A stretch of DNA of 13,230 nt from Candidatus Zixiibacteriota bacterium (lineage in GTDB: Bacteria > Zixibacteria > MSB-5A5 > SM1-73), in contig CP070839.1 of assembly GCA_020341875.1 (NCBI GenBank), positions 372,727 to 385,956 of the forward strand, in the 5' to 3' direction. The notes under the pieces are model-generated. The model made no database searches. It saw only the letters and a list, made by a program, of their open reading frames with translations, and was not told the origin of the DNA. Positions 1 to 6,885 of this stretch are shown piece after piece (position 1 is the first letter of the stretch; each line of letters begins with the position of its first letter). The translations under genes were made by a program, and so were the position numbers.

Positions 1-20
1 CGAAACTCCAGATGGGCGTG

Positions 21-497
21 TCAAAACTTTGCCAGGCGCTTTTCAAAATCCTTTACCGTTGGCGGCTTTTTGCCCTTTCCCGGCTCGATTCTATGCCCTT
101 CTTCTCTTAGACGTACCGACTGTGCTTTCACCCCTCGAGGATACTTGGGGTTTAGCTCTCCGCCGGTTTTAAGCGTCCGCCAGTAGGGCGTAATCCTCTT
201 CTTCCCTTCCGCTCGGGCCTCCTCCGCCGCGTTAGCCGCGATGAAGGCGAAGATGCCGCAGGTTAGGGGACATCCTATTGTGGCCTTGTGCTTCCTGGCG
301 ACTGCCGACCGGATGTCGTTTGTGGTGGTGAGCTTGCCCTTGGGTACCTTTCTCATAAACTCGTCCACTTCCATTGGTGCCGGAATCGCACAGGTGCCTG
401 TCCCCCATTTCTTACTCATCTTCCCCTCGATCTTCACAACTTTGGGCAGATCCTTGCTGTCCGCCAGCTTCTTCTGCCAGGATATGCGCAGTTTCAT
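21..497 (-). CDS. MGMT-fold (alkyltransferase-like) protein lacking the acceptor cysteine
   Basis: The 158-residue product has the DNA-binding pattern of O6-methylguanine-DNA methyltransferases: VPKGKLTTTNDI near residues 52-63, then a region ending in a conserved GG...P.GV.AQ...L..EGH segment. Where true methyltransferases carry PCHR, this protein reads TPYWRTLKTGG, so the alkyl-accepting Cys is replaced by an aromatic residue. Family knowledge: alkyltransferase-like proteins without this Cys bind alkylated bases and can flag them for nucleotide excision repair. Cysteines exist elsewhere (GTCAIP, GCPLTC) but not at the acceptor site. The basic C-terminal tail (GKGKKPPT) may contact DNA. The ATG start has a GGGAGATAGG ribosome site just upstream and lies 15 bases after the DUF454 gene, so the two are probably co-transcribed. 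The fold call is fairly firm; the role is inferred. Confidence 0.8.
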   Translation of the reverse strand: MKLRISWQKKLADSKDLPKVVKIEGKMSKKWGTGTCAIPAPMEVDEFMRKVPKGKLTTTNDIRSAVARKHKATIGCPLTCGIFAFIAANAAEEARAEGKKRITPYWRTLKTGGELNPKYPRGVKAQSVRLREEGHRIEPGKGKKPPTVKDFEKRLAKF

Positions 498-512
498 TTC
501 CTATCTCCCATC

Positions 513-1034
513 TTATGGCCTCAGAGTCCGAATCCGGAGAATATGTATGGTAACGCCACCGGCAATCAGAATCAGAGCAATCCTGACCAGTAGAATATCA
601 ACCACGATAAAAGCGCAAAAGAGTATGGTGACCCACAGAAGAGAGATGGCCCATACCTTCACCCTCGGTGCAATCCTTTTCTTCTCTTTATAATCCCTGA
701 GGTAACTTCCGAACCACCTGTTGTTCAGAAGCCAGTGGTAGAACCTCCTGGAACTGCTGCCATAACACGCCGCGGCAAGCAAGAGAAAGGGAGTGGTGGG
801 CAGAAGAGGCAAGAATATTCCAAGCACTCCCAATCCGACGCAGAGTGTCCCTGCGACAATCAGCAACCCCCTGATGAATCTGCTCGGGACTGCGGCTGCT
901 CGCCTGGAGCCGTCGGATTTCCCCTCGGCATTCTCTGCGGCGTCAATGTCAGTATCCCGTTTCATATGGCGTTCGCGCGGTCGGACAGGTTGCACCTGGC
1001 CAGCCGCCCCAAATCGGCTTGTTGTGTTTTCCAT
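513..1034 (-). CDS. DUF454 (YbaN-like) inner-membrane protein
   Basis: This 173-residue protein carries the DUF454/YbaN signature: LPTTPFLLLA at about residues 78-87, followed by a RFYxWLLNNRWFGxYLRDY stretch. There are about four hydrophobic segments, two packed into residues 54-90 around the LPLLPTTP turn and two more at about 125-147 and 150-165. The first 50 residues are polar, charged and Ala/Ser rich, longer than in compact family members. Met24 is an alternative start that would remove some of this tail. The start codon overlaps the stop of the upstream aldo/keto reductase by one base (TAATG), which suggests translational coupling. The biochemical role of DUF454 is not established, and nothing here adds to it. 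Confidence 0.88.
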   Translation of the reverse strand: MENTTSRFGAAGQVQPVRPRERHMKRDTDIDAAENAEGKSDGSRRAAAVPSRFIRGLLIVAGTLCVGLGVLGIFLPLLPTTPFLLLAAACYGSSSRRFYHWLLNNRWFGSYLRDYKEKKRIAPRVKVWAISLLWVTILFCAFIVVDILLVRIALILIAGGVTIHILRIRTLRP

Positions 1035-2044
1035 TATCGGTTCTGTCTGGCCATCTCCAGCATCCAGTAGGGATAGAGTCGAGGCGGTTTACTCAACTCA
1101 TCCAGCCTGGCGACTTCTTCCTGAGTCATTACCCAATTTACCGTCTTTAGATTATCCGCGAGCTGTTCCGGCGTCCGTGCCCCGATTATGACCGAGCAGA
1201 CTCCCGGCTTGCGGAGAAGATAGTTGAGCGCTGCCTGAGCCACGGTGCCATTGTGTGCCTCGCCAATCCGCTCCAGCTCGTCCACTATATCAAAGCCCTT
1301 TTCTTCGTCGAACTGCAGAAACCGGGCATTGGGGTCGCTGAGCCGGGTTCCTTCTGGCCGGGGCTGGCCGCGGCGGAACTTACCGCTCAAAAAGCCGCCG
1401 GCAAGAGGACTCCAGGGAAGGATTCCCAGGCCCTGGTCAAGACAGAGCGGCACAAGCTCGTTCTCCAATTCACGGGCGACAAGGCAGTAGTAAGCCTGCA
1501 GCGTGACAAACCGCTCCAGCCCGTACAACTCGGAGATGGCCAAGGCCTTCATCAACTGCCAGCCGGCGAAGTTGGAGCAGCCGATATAACGCACCTTCCC
1601 GTCGCGAACCAGGTCGTCCAACGTCCGCAGGGTCTCATCCAGAGGCGTGCGGTCATCGAAACTGTGGAGTTGATACAGATCGATGTAATCCGTTCCCAGA
1701 CGCTTCAGGCTGGCGTGGCATCCCTCAAGAATGTGATGTCGTGAAAGTCCAATCTCGTTCGGCGTGGGCCCGGTTCTTCCTCGGACTTTTGTGGCCACTA
1801 TCACGTCTTTTCTTTTCGAGCCCAGCGCTTTTCCCAGCATCTCCTCGGATTGACCTTCGGAGTAGATGTCTGCGGTGTCAAAGAAGTTGATCCCAGCGTC
1901 GAGAGCCATGCCAACCAGCGTATCAGCTTCTTTTTGCTCCAGTTCCCCGACTGTCTTCCAGGTGCCTCGACCACCGAAGGTCATGGTTCCAAAGCACAGT
2001 TCCGAGACCTTAATGCCCGTGTTTCCAAGAAAACGCATGTTCAT
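1034..2044 (-). CDS. Aldo/keto reductase
   Basis: This is a 336-residue NAD(P)H-dependent aldo/keto reductase, predicted to be a cytosolic TIM barrel. The catalytic tetrad is readable: Asp56 and Tyr61 in FFDTADIYSEGQSEE, Lys86 in VIVATKVRG, and His127 in IDLYQLHSFD. The conserved IGCSNFAGWQL segment and the C-terminal cofactor-binding SVIIGARTPEQLADNL segment are also present. Length and motifs suit the general bacterial oxidoreductase branch (YajO-like) rather than a specialised enzyme, so the substrate cannot be named. A purine-rich GGGAAAGCGGAA lies before the ATG, and a second ATG two codons in could also serve. The gene lies 59 bases after the outer-membrane pair and is coupled to the DUF454 gene downstream. 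Confidence 0.93.
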   Translation of the reverse strand: MNMRFLGNTGIKVSELCFGTMTFGGRGTWKTVGELEQKEADTLVGMALDAGINFFDTADIYSEGQSEEMLGKALGSKRKDVIVATKVRGRTGPTPNEIGLSRHHILEGCHASLKRLGTDYIDLYQLHSFDDRTPLDETLRTLDDLVRDGKVRYIGCSNFAGWQLMKALAISELYGLERFVTLQAYYCLVARELENELVPLCLDQGLGILPWSPLAGGFLSGKFRRGQPRPEGTRLSDPNARFLQFDEEKGFDIVDELERIGEAHNGTVAQAALNYLLRKPGVCSVIIGARTPEQLADNLKTVNWVMTQEEVARLDELSKPPRLYPYWMLEMARQNR

Positions 2045-2103
2045 TTCCGCTTTCCCTTTCCTTTCAATTAGTCAGATCCGACGAGAATTCCGCGCTCTCA
2101 CCT

Positions 2104-2727
2104 CTAAAACTTGCCCACTTTGAGGGTCAGATTGGCCGAGAATCCGTCCATATCAGAGTTGCTCAGACCTCGCAACTCAACATCGCCGGTGAAACGGTAG
2201 CTTCCCCCGATGCCTATGCGGAAGAACTTTGTCACATTAAAGATCACGTTCATTCCTGGTTCCGTAATGAAGAACTGATCTCTCTCGCTGCCATCAAGGT
2301 AGAACACATGTTTTTCATATTTCACATCTCCCCCTCCTACCAGTGTGTAGAAAGAGAGATGAGTTTGTTTGGAGGAGTTGTGAATGTATTCGACCTCCAG
2401 TCCCATATACCTGTAATCCAAATCCTCCCGCCTCCCCGGCCCGATCTCTCTGGCAAGCGGCGCCTCAGTCAGTATATATATTCCGCCACCGATGGCCAAG
2501 GTATGGTCAATGATCCATCCGGCTCGGAACCCGCCCATGAGTTCAGTTTGCCCTACCACTGGACCCATCTTGGCTACCACCGCGAAAAAGCCGGTGTGCT
2601 CAAGTTCGGCCTTGAACAGCGTTTCTTCGCCCTCGACCGCCGCAACCGGGGTCGCCGTCAGGCACACCATCGAAAATGCCGTAAGAATCCCGCAGAACTT
2701 AAGACTTGTGTTTCCTAAACACCACAT
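2104..2727 (-). CDS. Outer-membrane beta-barrel-like protein, copy 2 of a tandem pair
   Basis: The product is a secreted protein of about 207 residues. It has a hydrophobic signal peptide ending near PVAA (residue 30), then alternating polar and aromatic strands (GGFRAGWIIDHTLAIGGGIY, SFYTLVGGGDV, FFRIGIGGSYRF). It ends in LTLKVGKF, and a terminal Phe after alternating hydrophobics is the usual signal for outer-membrane barrel assembly. It is clearly paralogous to the upstream product through shared WI.NHT/WIIDHT, VGGG/IGGG, PG.NVI.NVT.FFR and NSD.DG.SANLTLK.GKF segments. The start is uncertain: ATG at 2727 gives a signal peptide like the paralogue's but has no clear ribosome site, while TTG at 2748 has a GGAG lying too close to it. 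Function unknown; localisation is inferred. Confidence 0.75.
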   Translation of the reverse strand: MWCLGNTSLKFCGILTAFSMVCLTATPVAAVEGEETLFKAELEHTGFFAVVAKMGPVVGQTELMGGFRAGWIIDHTLAIGGGIYILTEAPLAREIGPGRREDLDYRYMGLEVEYIHNSSKQTHLSFYTLVGGGDVKYEKHVFYLDGSERDQFFITEPGMNVIFNVTKFFRIGIGGSYRFTGDVELRGLSNSDMDGFSANLTLKVGKF

Positions 2728-2787
2728 TCGGATCAGGATTTTTGACAACTCCGCCTGCTCTGGCGGTCTCTTCTCATCTCTGTTTCT

Positions 2788-3420
2788 TTAGAATTTGCCG
2801 AACTTAAGAGTCAGATTTGCCGAAGGCCCATCAAAATCGGAATTCCTCAAACCTTCCTTCTCCACACCACTGACGAAACGGTAACTGGCACCCACGGCAA
2901 GCCGGAAGAATGTCGTGACGTTGAGGATCACATTCGCTCCTGGTTCGGCGACGAAGAAGGCATCCGTAGCGTCGTAATCATAGTCGAAGTGGCGTTGCAC
3001 ATCGATGTACTCGACGTTGCCTCCTCCTATGCCTGCATAAAACGAGTAGTGGATCAGCTTTGGCGAGTTAACCACGTATTCGAACTCGAGGCAGGTGAGG
3101 GTCACGCTTAGTTCGTGCCTCCCGGCGGGGCCAATTCCCTTTGCCTTTATCCGATTTATCAGTCCGTAGATGCCGGCGCCGACAACTACGGTATGATTGA
3201 GGACCCAGCCGCCGCGTCCCCCGAAAAATAAACCAGTTTCACCCTGTATTTCACAGACTTTCAGCACGGCTGCACCAAAGCCGCTATGATCGATCTTCCC
3301 TTCCACCCACGTCTCCTCCTCGTGAGCCAAGGCAACTGACGGCACCATGAGGCAGACAAGCGACAAGGCTATGATTGACCTCACGCCCCTTGACACTTTT
3401 CTGGGTCTCAACGTCGACAT
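2788..3420 (-). CDS. Outer-membrane beta-barrel-like protein, copy 1 of a tandem pair
   Basis: This 210-residue protein has a basic n-region (RPRKVSRGVR), a hydrophobic core and an ALA cleavage site near residue 32. The mature part is rich in alternating aromatic and glycine strands (GGRGGWVLNHTVVVGAGIYG, HYSFYAGIGGGNVEY, FFRLAVGASYRF) and ends in LTLKFGKF with a terminal Phe. This pattern is typical of small outer-membrane barrels. Its closest relative here is the next gene downstream, and both keep the same ending and the NVI.NVT.FFR motif. Only a weak AAAGAGAG precedes the ATG. Similar proteins occur, as I recall, in FCB-group bacteria, usually as conserved hypotheticals. No substrate or binding role can be assigned. 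Confidence 0.8.
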   Translation of the reverse strand: MSTLRPRKVSRGVRSIIALSLVCLMVPSVALAHEEETWVEGKIDHSGFGAAVLKVCEIQGETGLFFGGRGGWVLNHTVVVGAGIYGLINRIKAKGIGPAGRHELSVTLTCLEFEYVVNSPKLIHYSFYAGIGGGNVEYIDVQRHFDYDYDATDAFFVAEPGANVILNVTTFFRLAVGASYRFVSGVEKEGLRNSDFDGPSANLTLKFGKF

Positions 3421-3443
3421 TGGGAACCGACTCTCTTTGCCAG

Positions 3444-3504
3444 GCCACGCCCGTGGCGGGGCCCTCGATTATGAAGCGGAACGCCTATCAACCACCGCTG
3501 ATAG
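3444..3504 (-). terminator. Two small hairpins after rubrerythrin, possible weak terminator
   Basis: The 86-base gap after the rubrerythrin stop holds CTATCA/TGATAG arms separated by 8 bases (3485-3504), then GCCACG/CGTGGC arms separated by 2 bases (3444-3457). Neither is followed by a T-run on the transcribed strand, so an intrinsic terminator is not demonstrated. The position between the oxygen-defence genes and the outer-membrane pair is where a transcript end would be expected. Stems this short also arise by chance. Confidence 0.2.
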
Positions 3505-3506
3505 CT

Positions 3507-4082
3507 CTACCAGTTCTCACACAGAAGCTCGTAGTACCCTTTCGCATGCGCGCAGGCAGGGCACTCGTCCGGCGGCTCGGTCCCCTCGTGGATGTACCCG
3601 CAGTTGCGACATCTCCACTTCACCGGCTTATCCCGCTTGAAGACCGTGCCGTTTTCGATATTGGCCATCAAGCCTAAGTATCTTTTCTCGTGCTGCTTTT
3701 CCGCGTTCGCAATCGACATGAACACCTGGGCTATCTCCTTGAAGCCCTCTTCTGTCGCCACCTTAGCGAATTCCGGATACATGGTGGTGTGCTCGTAGTT
3801 CTCTCCGGCCGCGGAGGCTTTCAGGTTGTCCTTAGTCTCTCCTATCACGCCGGCGGGAAACGTTGCAGAGACCTCAGCATCGCCGCCTTCTAAGAACTTG
3901 AACAGCCTCTCGGCGTGCTCCTTCTCGTTGTCTGCTGTCTCCAGGAAGATTTCGGAGATCTGTTCGTATCCCTGTTTCTTCGCCTTCGAGGCGAAGTAGG
4001 TGTACCGGTTCCTGGCCTGCGATTCTCCGGCAAAGGCCGTCAAGAGATTCTTCTCCGTTCGAGTTCCTTTGATACTCTTCAT
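3507..4082 (-). CDS. rbr: Rubrerythrin
   Basis: This is a 191-residue cytoplasmic rubrerythrin, a peroxidase that reduces hydrogen peroxide at a diiron site fed by a C-terminal rubredoxin centre. With the start at 4082, the ligands fall at the positions known for Desulfovibrio vulgaris rubrerythrin, or within one residue of them: Glu20, Glu53 and His56 (EKEH), Glu94 and Glu97 (GENYEH), Glu128 and His131 (EKQH). The rubredoxin cysteines are Cys158, Cys161, Cys174 and Cys177 (CRNC and CPAC). A TTG five codons earlier is open in frame but lies inside the ribosome site, so the ATG is preferred. The gene follows two ferritin-like genes and is part of the oxygen-defence block with superoxide reductase, whose peroxide product it would remove. 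Confidence 0.97.
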   Translation of the reverse strand: MKSIKGTRTEKNLLTAFAGESQARNRYTYFASKAKKQGYEQISEIFLETADNEKEHAERLFKFLEGGDAEVSATFPAGVIGETKDNLKASAAGENYEHTTMYPEFAKVATEEGFKEIAQVFMSIANAEKQHEKRYLGLMANIENGTVFKRDKPVKWRCRNCGYIHEGTEPPDECPACAHAKGYYELLCENW

Positions 4083-4087
4083 TTTCT

Positions 4088-4095
4088 TCACCTCC
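4088..4095 (-). promoter_or_regulatory. Ribosome binding site fixing the rubrerythrin start
   Basis: GGAGGTGA lies five bases before the ATG at 4082 and is a near-perfect Shine-Dalgarno sequence. The upstream in-frame TTG (4095-4097) overlaps this motif, so it cannot be the start served by it. Confidence 0.8.
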
Positions 4096-4169
4096 AATTA
4101 CTTTGACTCGTACCCGTAACACGCCCGTCGCTCTGACGTCTCCAACTCACATCAGAGAGGATTGATGGG

Positions 4170-4697
4170 TTAATGCTCCATCATGCCGGGTGTGCCGACG
4201 TCGAACCAGTAGAACTGGCCTGTTAAAGCCTGTTTCTCGGCTGTCAGCAGGTTGTAGTGACGATCCTCCTGCTCGGCAAGCATCAGAAACATCTTCTTGG
4301 CGTCGGCATCCTGGGTTTGCTCTGCACTCTTGCTGTAGAATTCGTACGCCTCTTTTTCCGCCTTGATTCCGATGTCCAGGGCCTCGGCCGCAGTGGTATT
4401 GTCCCTCACCTCAACCTTGATGGTCTTCACCATAGCCGAATCGAAGGGAAACTCCTTTCCGCCTGTGGTCTTCTCGTAGTGAGCCTCCAGCAGCTCCCGG
4501 TGCCTCTTCTCGTCGGACGCCAGGAATTCGAATTTCTTCTTGCCGCTTTGGTTCTTAATCACATCAGCAAGCCCGGTGTAGAAGTCGAAAGCGGACTGTT
4601 CATTGTAAATGGCGACGCCCAAAGCCTCAAGCGCGGTCATCTCTGAGCCGACTTGACCGCCCGCCTCCCCGTATGTCTTCTTCTTGTCTTCCTTCAT
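4170..4697 (-). CDS. Ferritin-like diiron protein with internal duplication
   Basis: This 175-residue four-helix ferritin-like protein of the rubrerythrin/erythrin type has no rubredoxin domain. Two similar halves are visible: residues 24-75 (ALGVAIYNEQSAFDFY ... LASDEKRHRELL) and 106-156 (ALDIGIKAEKEAYEFY ... LAEQEDRHYNLL). Likely diiron ligands are Glu33, Glu63, His66, Glu114, Glu144 and His147, giving one carboxylate and one ExxH per half. The tail (QFYWFDVGTPGMMEH) resembles the C-terminal end of other proteins of this class. It follows the next upstream ferritin-like gene by 26 bases, with AAAGGAG before the ATG. A role in peroxide reduction or iron handling is inferred; the electron donor is unknown. 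Confidence 0.88.
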   Translation of the reverse strand: MKEDKKKTYGEAGGQVGSEMTALEALGVAIYNEQSAFDFYTGLADVIKNQSGKKKFEFLASDEKRHRELLEAHYEKTTGGKEFPFDSAMVKTIKVEVRDNTTAAEALDIGIKAEKEAYEFYSKSAEQTQDADAKKMFLMLAEQEDRHYNLLTAEKQALTGQFYWFDVGTPGMMEH

Positions 4698-4723
4698 CTT
4701 GCCGCTCCTTTAACCGAAGTCAA

Positions 4724-5176
4724 TCAGTTCCACGCTAACACGTTCTCGTCATATTCGCTTTCCAGGCGAAGCTTGTGTTTTGATTCCTCCTGGGCCAAAA
4801 CCGCAAAGAGCTTCTTTAGCTCCGGGTTTCCGGTTCCCGCACCGATCTGGTTATTCAGTTTGAATGCATGTTCCTCTCTTTTTATGGCCAGACGAAAGGC
4901 TGCGGCATAGTCCATATCCGGCGAGAACTCCTGGTCATCCGTGAAGTCACTGATCTTCAGATCAGGAACCGTCTCCAGCTTGTATTCGCTGACGTCCTTC
5001 TTCTCCACTCCCTCCAAAATCTCCCGATGCTTCTGCTCCTCGTCAGCCAGCTCCTTAAACATCACCTTGGTTCCGGGATTCTTGGAAAGATCGCTGTAAG
5101 TGGTGTAGAGATTGTAAGCCTCCGCCTCTTTGCGAATGGCAAAGGTGATCACCTCTTTGAAGTTGTTGAGGTCCAT
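4724..5176 (-). CDS. Ferritin-like diiron protein (rubrerythrin-type, no rubredoxin domain)
   Basis: The 150-residue protein has two half-repeats. The first is FAIRKEAEAYNLY followed by LADEEQKHREIL; the second is LAIKREEHAFKLN followed by LAQEESKHKLRL. Probable iron ligands are Glu17, Glu47, His50, Glu101, Glu131 and His134. In the second half the Tyr after the first Glu motif is replaced (FKLN), so the two halves are not equivalent. The C-terminal EYDENVLAWN is a common ending in this family. An AGGAGG ribosome site lies just before the ATG. The gene is probably co-transcribed with the paralogous ferritin-like gene 26 bases downstream. The 219-base gap upstream makes a separate promoter possible, but no clear -35/-10 pair could be picked out. 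Confidence 0.88.
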   Translation of the reverse strand: MDLNNFKEVITFAIRKEAEAYNLYTTYSDLSKNPGTKVMFKELADEEQKHREILEGVEKKDVSEYKLETVPDLKISDFTDDQEFSPDMDYAAAFRLAIKREEHAFKLNNQIGAGTGNPELKKLFAVLAQEESKHKLRLESEYDENVLAWN

Positions 5177-5395
5177 TGTTCCTCCTGCTTATGGTTAGAC
5201 TGCTTTGATCCTCGTCTCTCAAGGTCTCGCCTTCAACGTCCCCAGCAAGGCCCAGATTTTCGATCTAAGATAACTGCCGCGTCGGAGAATGCACGCCTTT
5301 TTTTGAACGTCAGTTGGCAGACGTCGAATCATCCCAAGGAGAAACTGCTGCACCGCATGCGATGCCTGATCTGACACGGCGGTCACCCGATTCAC

Positions 5396-5818
5396 TCACT
5401 CGATATCTTCCAGCAAACTGGTGAACGTATCGTGGTGCTCCTCCTCGTCCTGCAGAATCTGCTCGAACAGCCGGGCAGTGGTTATGTCGTCCTCTTTCCT
5501 GGCCTTCTGGATGGTCTGCTTATAGAGGGCTATAGCCTCCTCCTCCACCTTCTTGTCCAGCTCCAGCATGTCCTTCACCTTGTCACCGACAAAAACTGGA
5601 TCCGGCTTGGTGGTTGGCTTCCCACCTAGATAGGCTAATCGCGCGGCGATCATCTCAGCATGTTTCATCTCTACGATGGCGATGTTCCTCAGCTCGTCCT
5701 TCACCGCAAACCCCCTGGCACCACTCCACAGCACGTTCTGCCACATGTACTGGATGGAAACCTGGAGTTCCCTGGCTATCCCCTTGTTGAGCAAATCCAG
5801 TAGTTCTTTAGACGCCAA
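5396..5818 (-). CDS. Bacterioferritin-like protein
   Basis: This 140-residue ferritin-like protein resembles bacterioferritin in order and spacing of motifs: LLNKGIARELQVSIQY (Glu17), IVEMKHAEMI (Glu50, His53), a KKVEEEAIALY helix, and LQDEEEHHDTF (Glu125, His128). Met51 of EMKH matches the residue that binds inter-subunit haem in true bacterioferritins, so haem binding is possible. The protein is shorter than typical bacterioferritin (about 158 residues). The start is TTG, supported by AGGAGGTGA five bases upstream and by the lack of another suitable in-frame start before the first helix. It begins 14 bases after superoxide reductase, and its ribosome site abuts that gene's stop, so the two are almost certainly co-transcribed. 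Iron storage or peroxide-dependent iron oxidation is the likely role. Confidence 0.87.
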   Translation of the reverse strand: MASKELLDLLNKGIARELQVSIQYMWQNVLWSGARGFAVKDELRNIAIVEMKHAEMIAARLAYLGGKPTTKPDPVFVGDKVKDMLELDKKVEEEAIALYKQTIQKARKEDDITTARLFEQILQDEEEHHDTFTSLLEDIE

Positions 5819-5823
5819 TTATT

Positions 5824-5832
5824 TCACCTCCT
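5824..5832 (-). promoter_or_regulatory. Strong ribosome site supporting a TTG start
   Basis: AGGAGGTGA lies five bases before the TTG at 5818 and directly abuts the superoxide reductase stop codon. It supports the unusual start of the bacterioferritin-like gene and tight linkage between the two genes. Confidence 0.75.
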
Positions 5833-6216
5833 CTATTTCTTCGTTGTCCACAGGCCGTGAACGTTGCAGAATTCCCTCGCTCCCACAACCTCTTCCTTGA
5901 TGGGGAACTCGGCCTCGGGCGGCTCTCCCGGGTTTATGAACTTCCGGAAAGGACCCCGAACCGTGTCGACCGCAACCCACTCTATGTAATGCTTCTCCTC
6001 CATAGGATGCGGCACCGAGCCCACCTTTACCCTTACTCCCGTATCGGTCTTCTCGATCACGGGCACGTGCTTCTCCTTGCCCTGATCCTCCGTCTTGGGC
6101 TGCAGAAGCGTCATGGGCTGATCACAACATGACAATTCTCCCCCGCCCGCGTGAATGACCTCGACTATGTTCCCGCAGACCTCGCATTTGTACACCTCGA
6201 GTCTCTTCTCGACCAT
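5833..6216 (-). CDS. dfx: Desulfoferrodoxin-type superoxide reductase
   Basis: This 127-residue two-domain (2Fe) superoxide reductase reduces superoxide to hydrogen peroxide without making oxygen. The N-terminal desulforedoxin-like domain has Cys11, Cys14, Cys30 and Cys31 (CEVC and adjacent CC) for a rubredoxin-type iron. The catalytic iron site is complete: His50 in GKEKHVPV, His70 and His76 in VPHPMEEKHYIEW, and Cys117 and His120 in CNVHGLW. Glu48 and Lys49 of the EKH motif, which help proton delivery in the family, are present. The ATG follows a strong AGGAGGTG. The gene leads a probable operon with the bacterioferritin-like gene, and the nearby rubrerythrin would remove the peroxide it makes. 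Expected location is the cytoplasm. Confidence 0.96.
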   Translation of the reverse strand: MVEKRLEVYKCEVCGNIVEVIHAGGGELSCCDQPMTLLQPKTEDQGKEKHVPVIEKTDTGVRVKVGSVPHPMEEKHYIEWVAVDTVRGPFRKFINPGEPPEAEFPIKEEVVGAREFCNVHGLWTTKK

Positions 6217-6339
6217 CTTAACACCTCCTGTTTGTTAGGTTTCGGTTTTCTGACATGACTAAAATCGAAATCCGAGTCTGAATTCGGTTCAGTCGATAAT
6301 CCGACAGGCACGCTCACTGTCACCGCTCTGATCAGGCTT

Positions 6340-6744
6340 TTATTTCTGATCCAGGCTGTATCTGCCCGGGCCGACAAAAAGCAGACTTAAGAAAACGATC
6401 CCAACTTCGATCGCATGGGAGGCACCCAGCAGACCATCTCCCCTGTTCAGGTGAAAAGACGTCGCCACGATCATGTTGATGGTCAAAAGCATGCACGCCG
6501 GTCTGAGAAACAGACCCAGGATGATCATAATGCCGCCGAAGAACTCGGCAAAGGACGCCATGAATCCCCAGAAGACCGGTAGGAAGTGAATGCCGAAATT
6601 CCCCATAGCCATGCCCAACTGTTCCCATTTTTCAGGACCGGCCGCGATCTTTGGGCCGCCATGAAAAAGAAACATGCCGCCTATTCCGATGCGAAGGATC
6701 AAAAGTCCGATGTCTCTGTATTTGTCCAAGAAGGTTAAGATCAT
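6340..6744 (-). CDS. DoxX-family membrane protein
   Basis: The 134-residue protein has four hydrophobic helices and the usual DoxX-family layout: LLILRIGIGGMFLFHGGPKI at the N-terminus, a FAEFFGGIMIILGLFLRPAC segment, a MIVATSFHLNRGDG loop and a final helix. Family members include quinone-linked oxidoreductase subunits in archaea, but most bacterial members have no defined role. AAGGAGCG precedes the ATG. It lies 141 bases after the membrane protein of the Rieske/octahaem cluster, so membership in that operon is possible but not shown. Confidence 0.85.
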   Translation of the reverse strand: MILTFLDKYRDIGLLILRIGIGGMFLFHGGPKIAAGPEKWEQLGMAMGNFGIHFLPVFWGFMASFAEFFGGIMIILGLFLRPACMLLTINMIVATSFHLNRGDGLLGASHAIEVGIVFLSLLFVGPGRYSLDQK

Positions 6745-6885
6745 TATCCTACGCTCCTTTCTCTTACGTTTCGGGAGTAATCCTTAGGATTCCGTCACCG
6801 ACGAGGAATTCTCGAAGCCGTTTTTAATCCAGCTTTGGTAGAGAAGTATCTTCTCTTTGTGTTTGCGATGATATCGCATATCTTC

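Noticed and set aside
4083..4097. Longer rubrerythrin start at TTG 4097
   Set aside because: The TTG overlaps the Shine-Dalgarno sequence, and the shorter start gives the canonical 191-residue length with ligands at, or within one residue of, the known positions.
5177..5395. Possible 37-codon minus-strand reading frame from 5332 and a 16-base imperfect palindrome at 5350-5365 in the largest gene-free gap
   Set aside because: The small frame has no ribosome site and no recognisable motif. A palindrome of this size with one mismatch is expected several times by chance in 13 kb. No clear promoter pair was seen.
6278..6292. CTGAA/TTCAG inverted repeat upstream of superoxide reductase
   Set aside because: Arms of only five bases with no match to a PerR or Fur site; too weak to call a regulatory element.
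6779..6791. Perfect inverted repeat AATCCTTAGGATT upstream of the DoxX gene
   Set aside because: Six-base arms with a one-base centre are expected a few times by chance in a window of this size, and no second copy or promoter context supports an operator.
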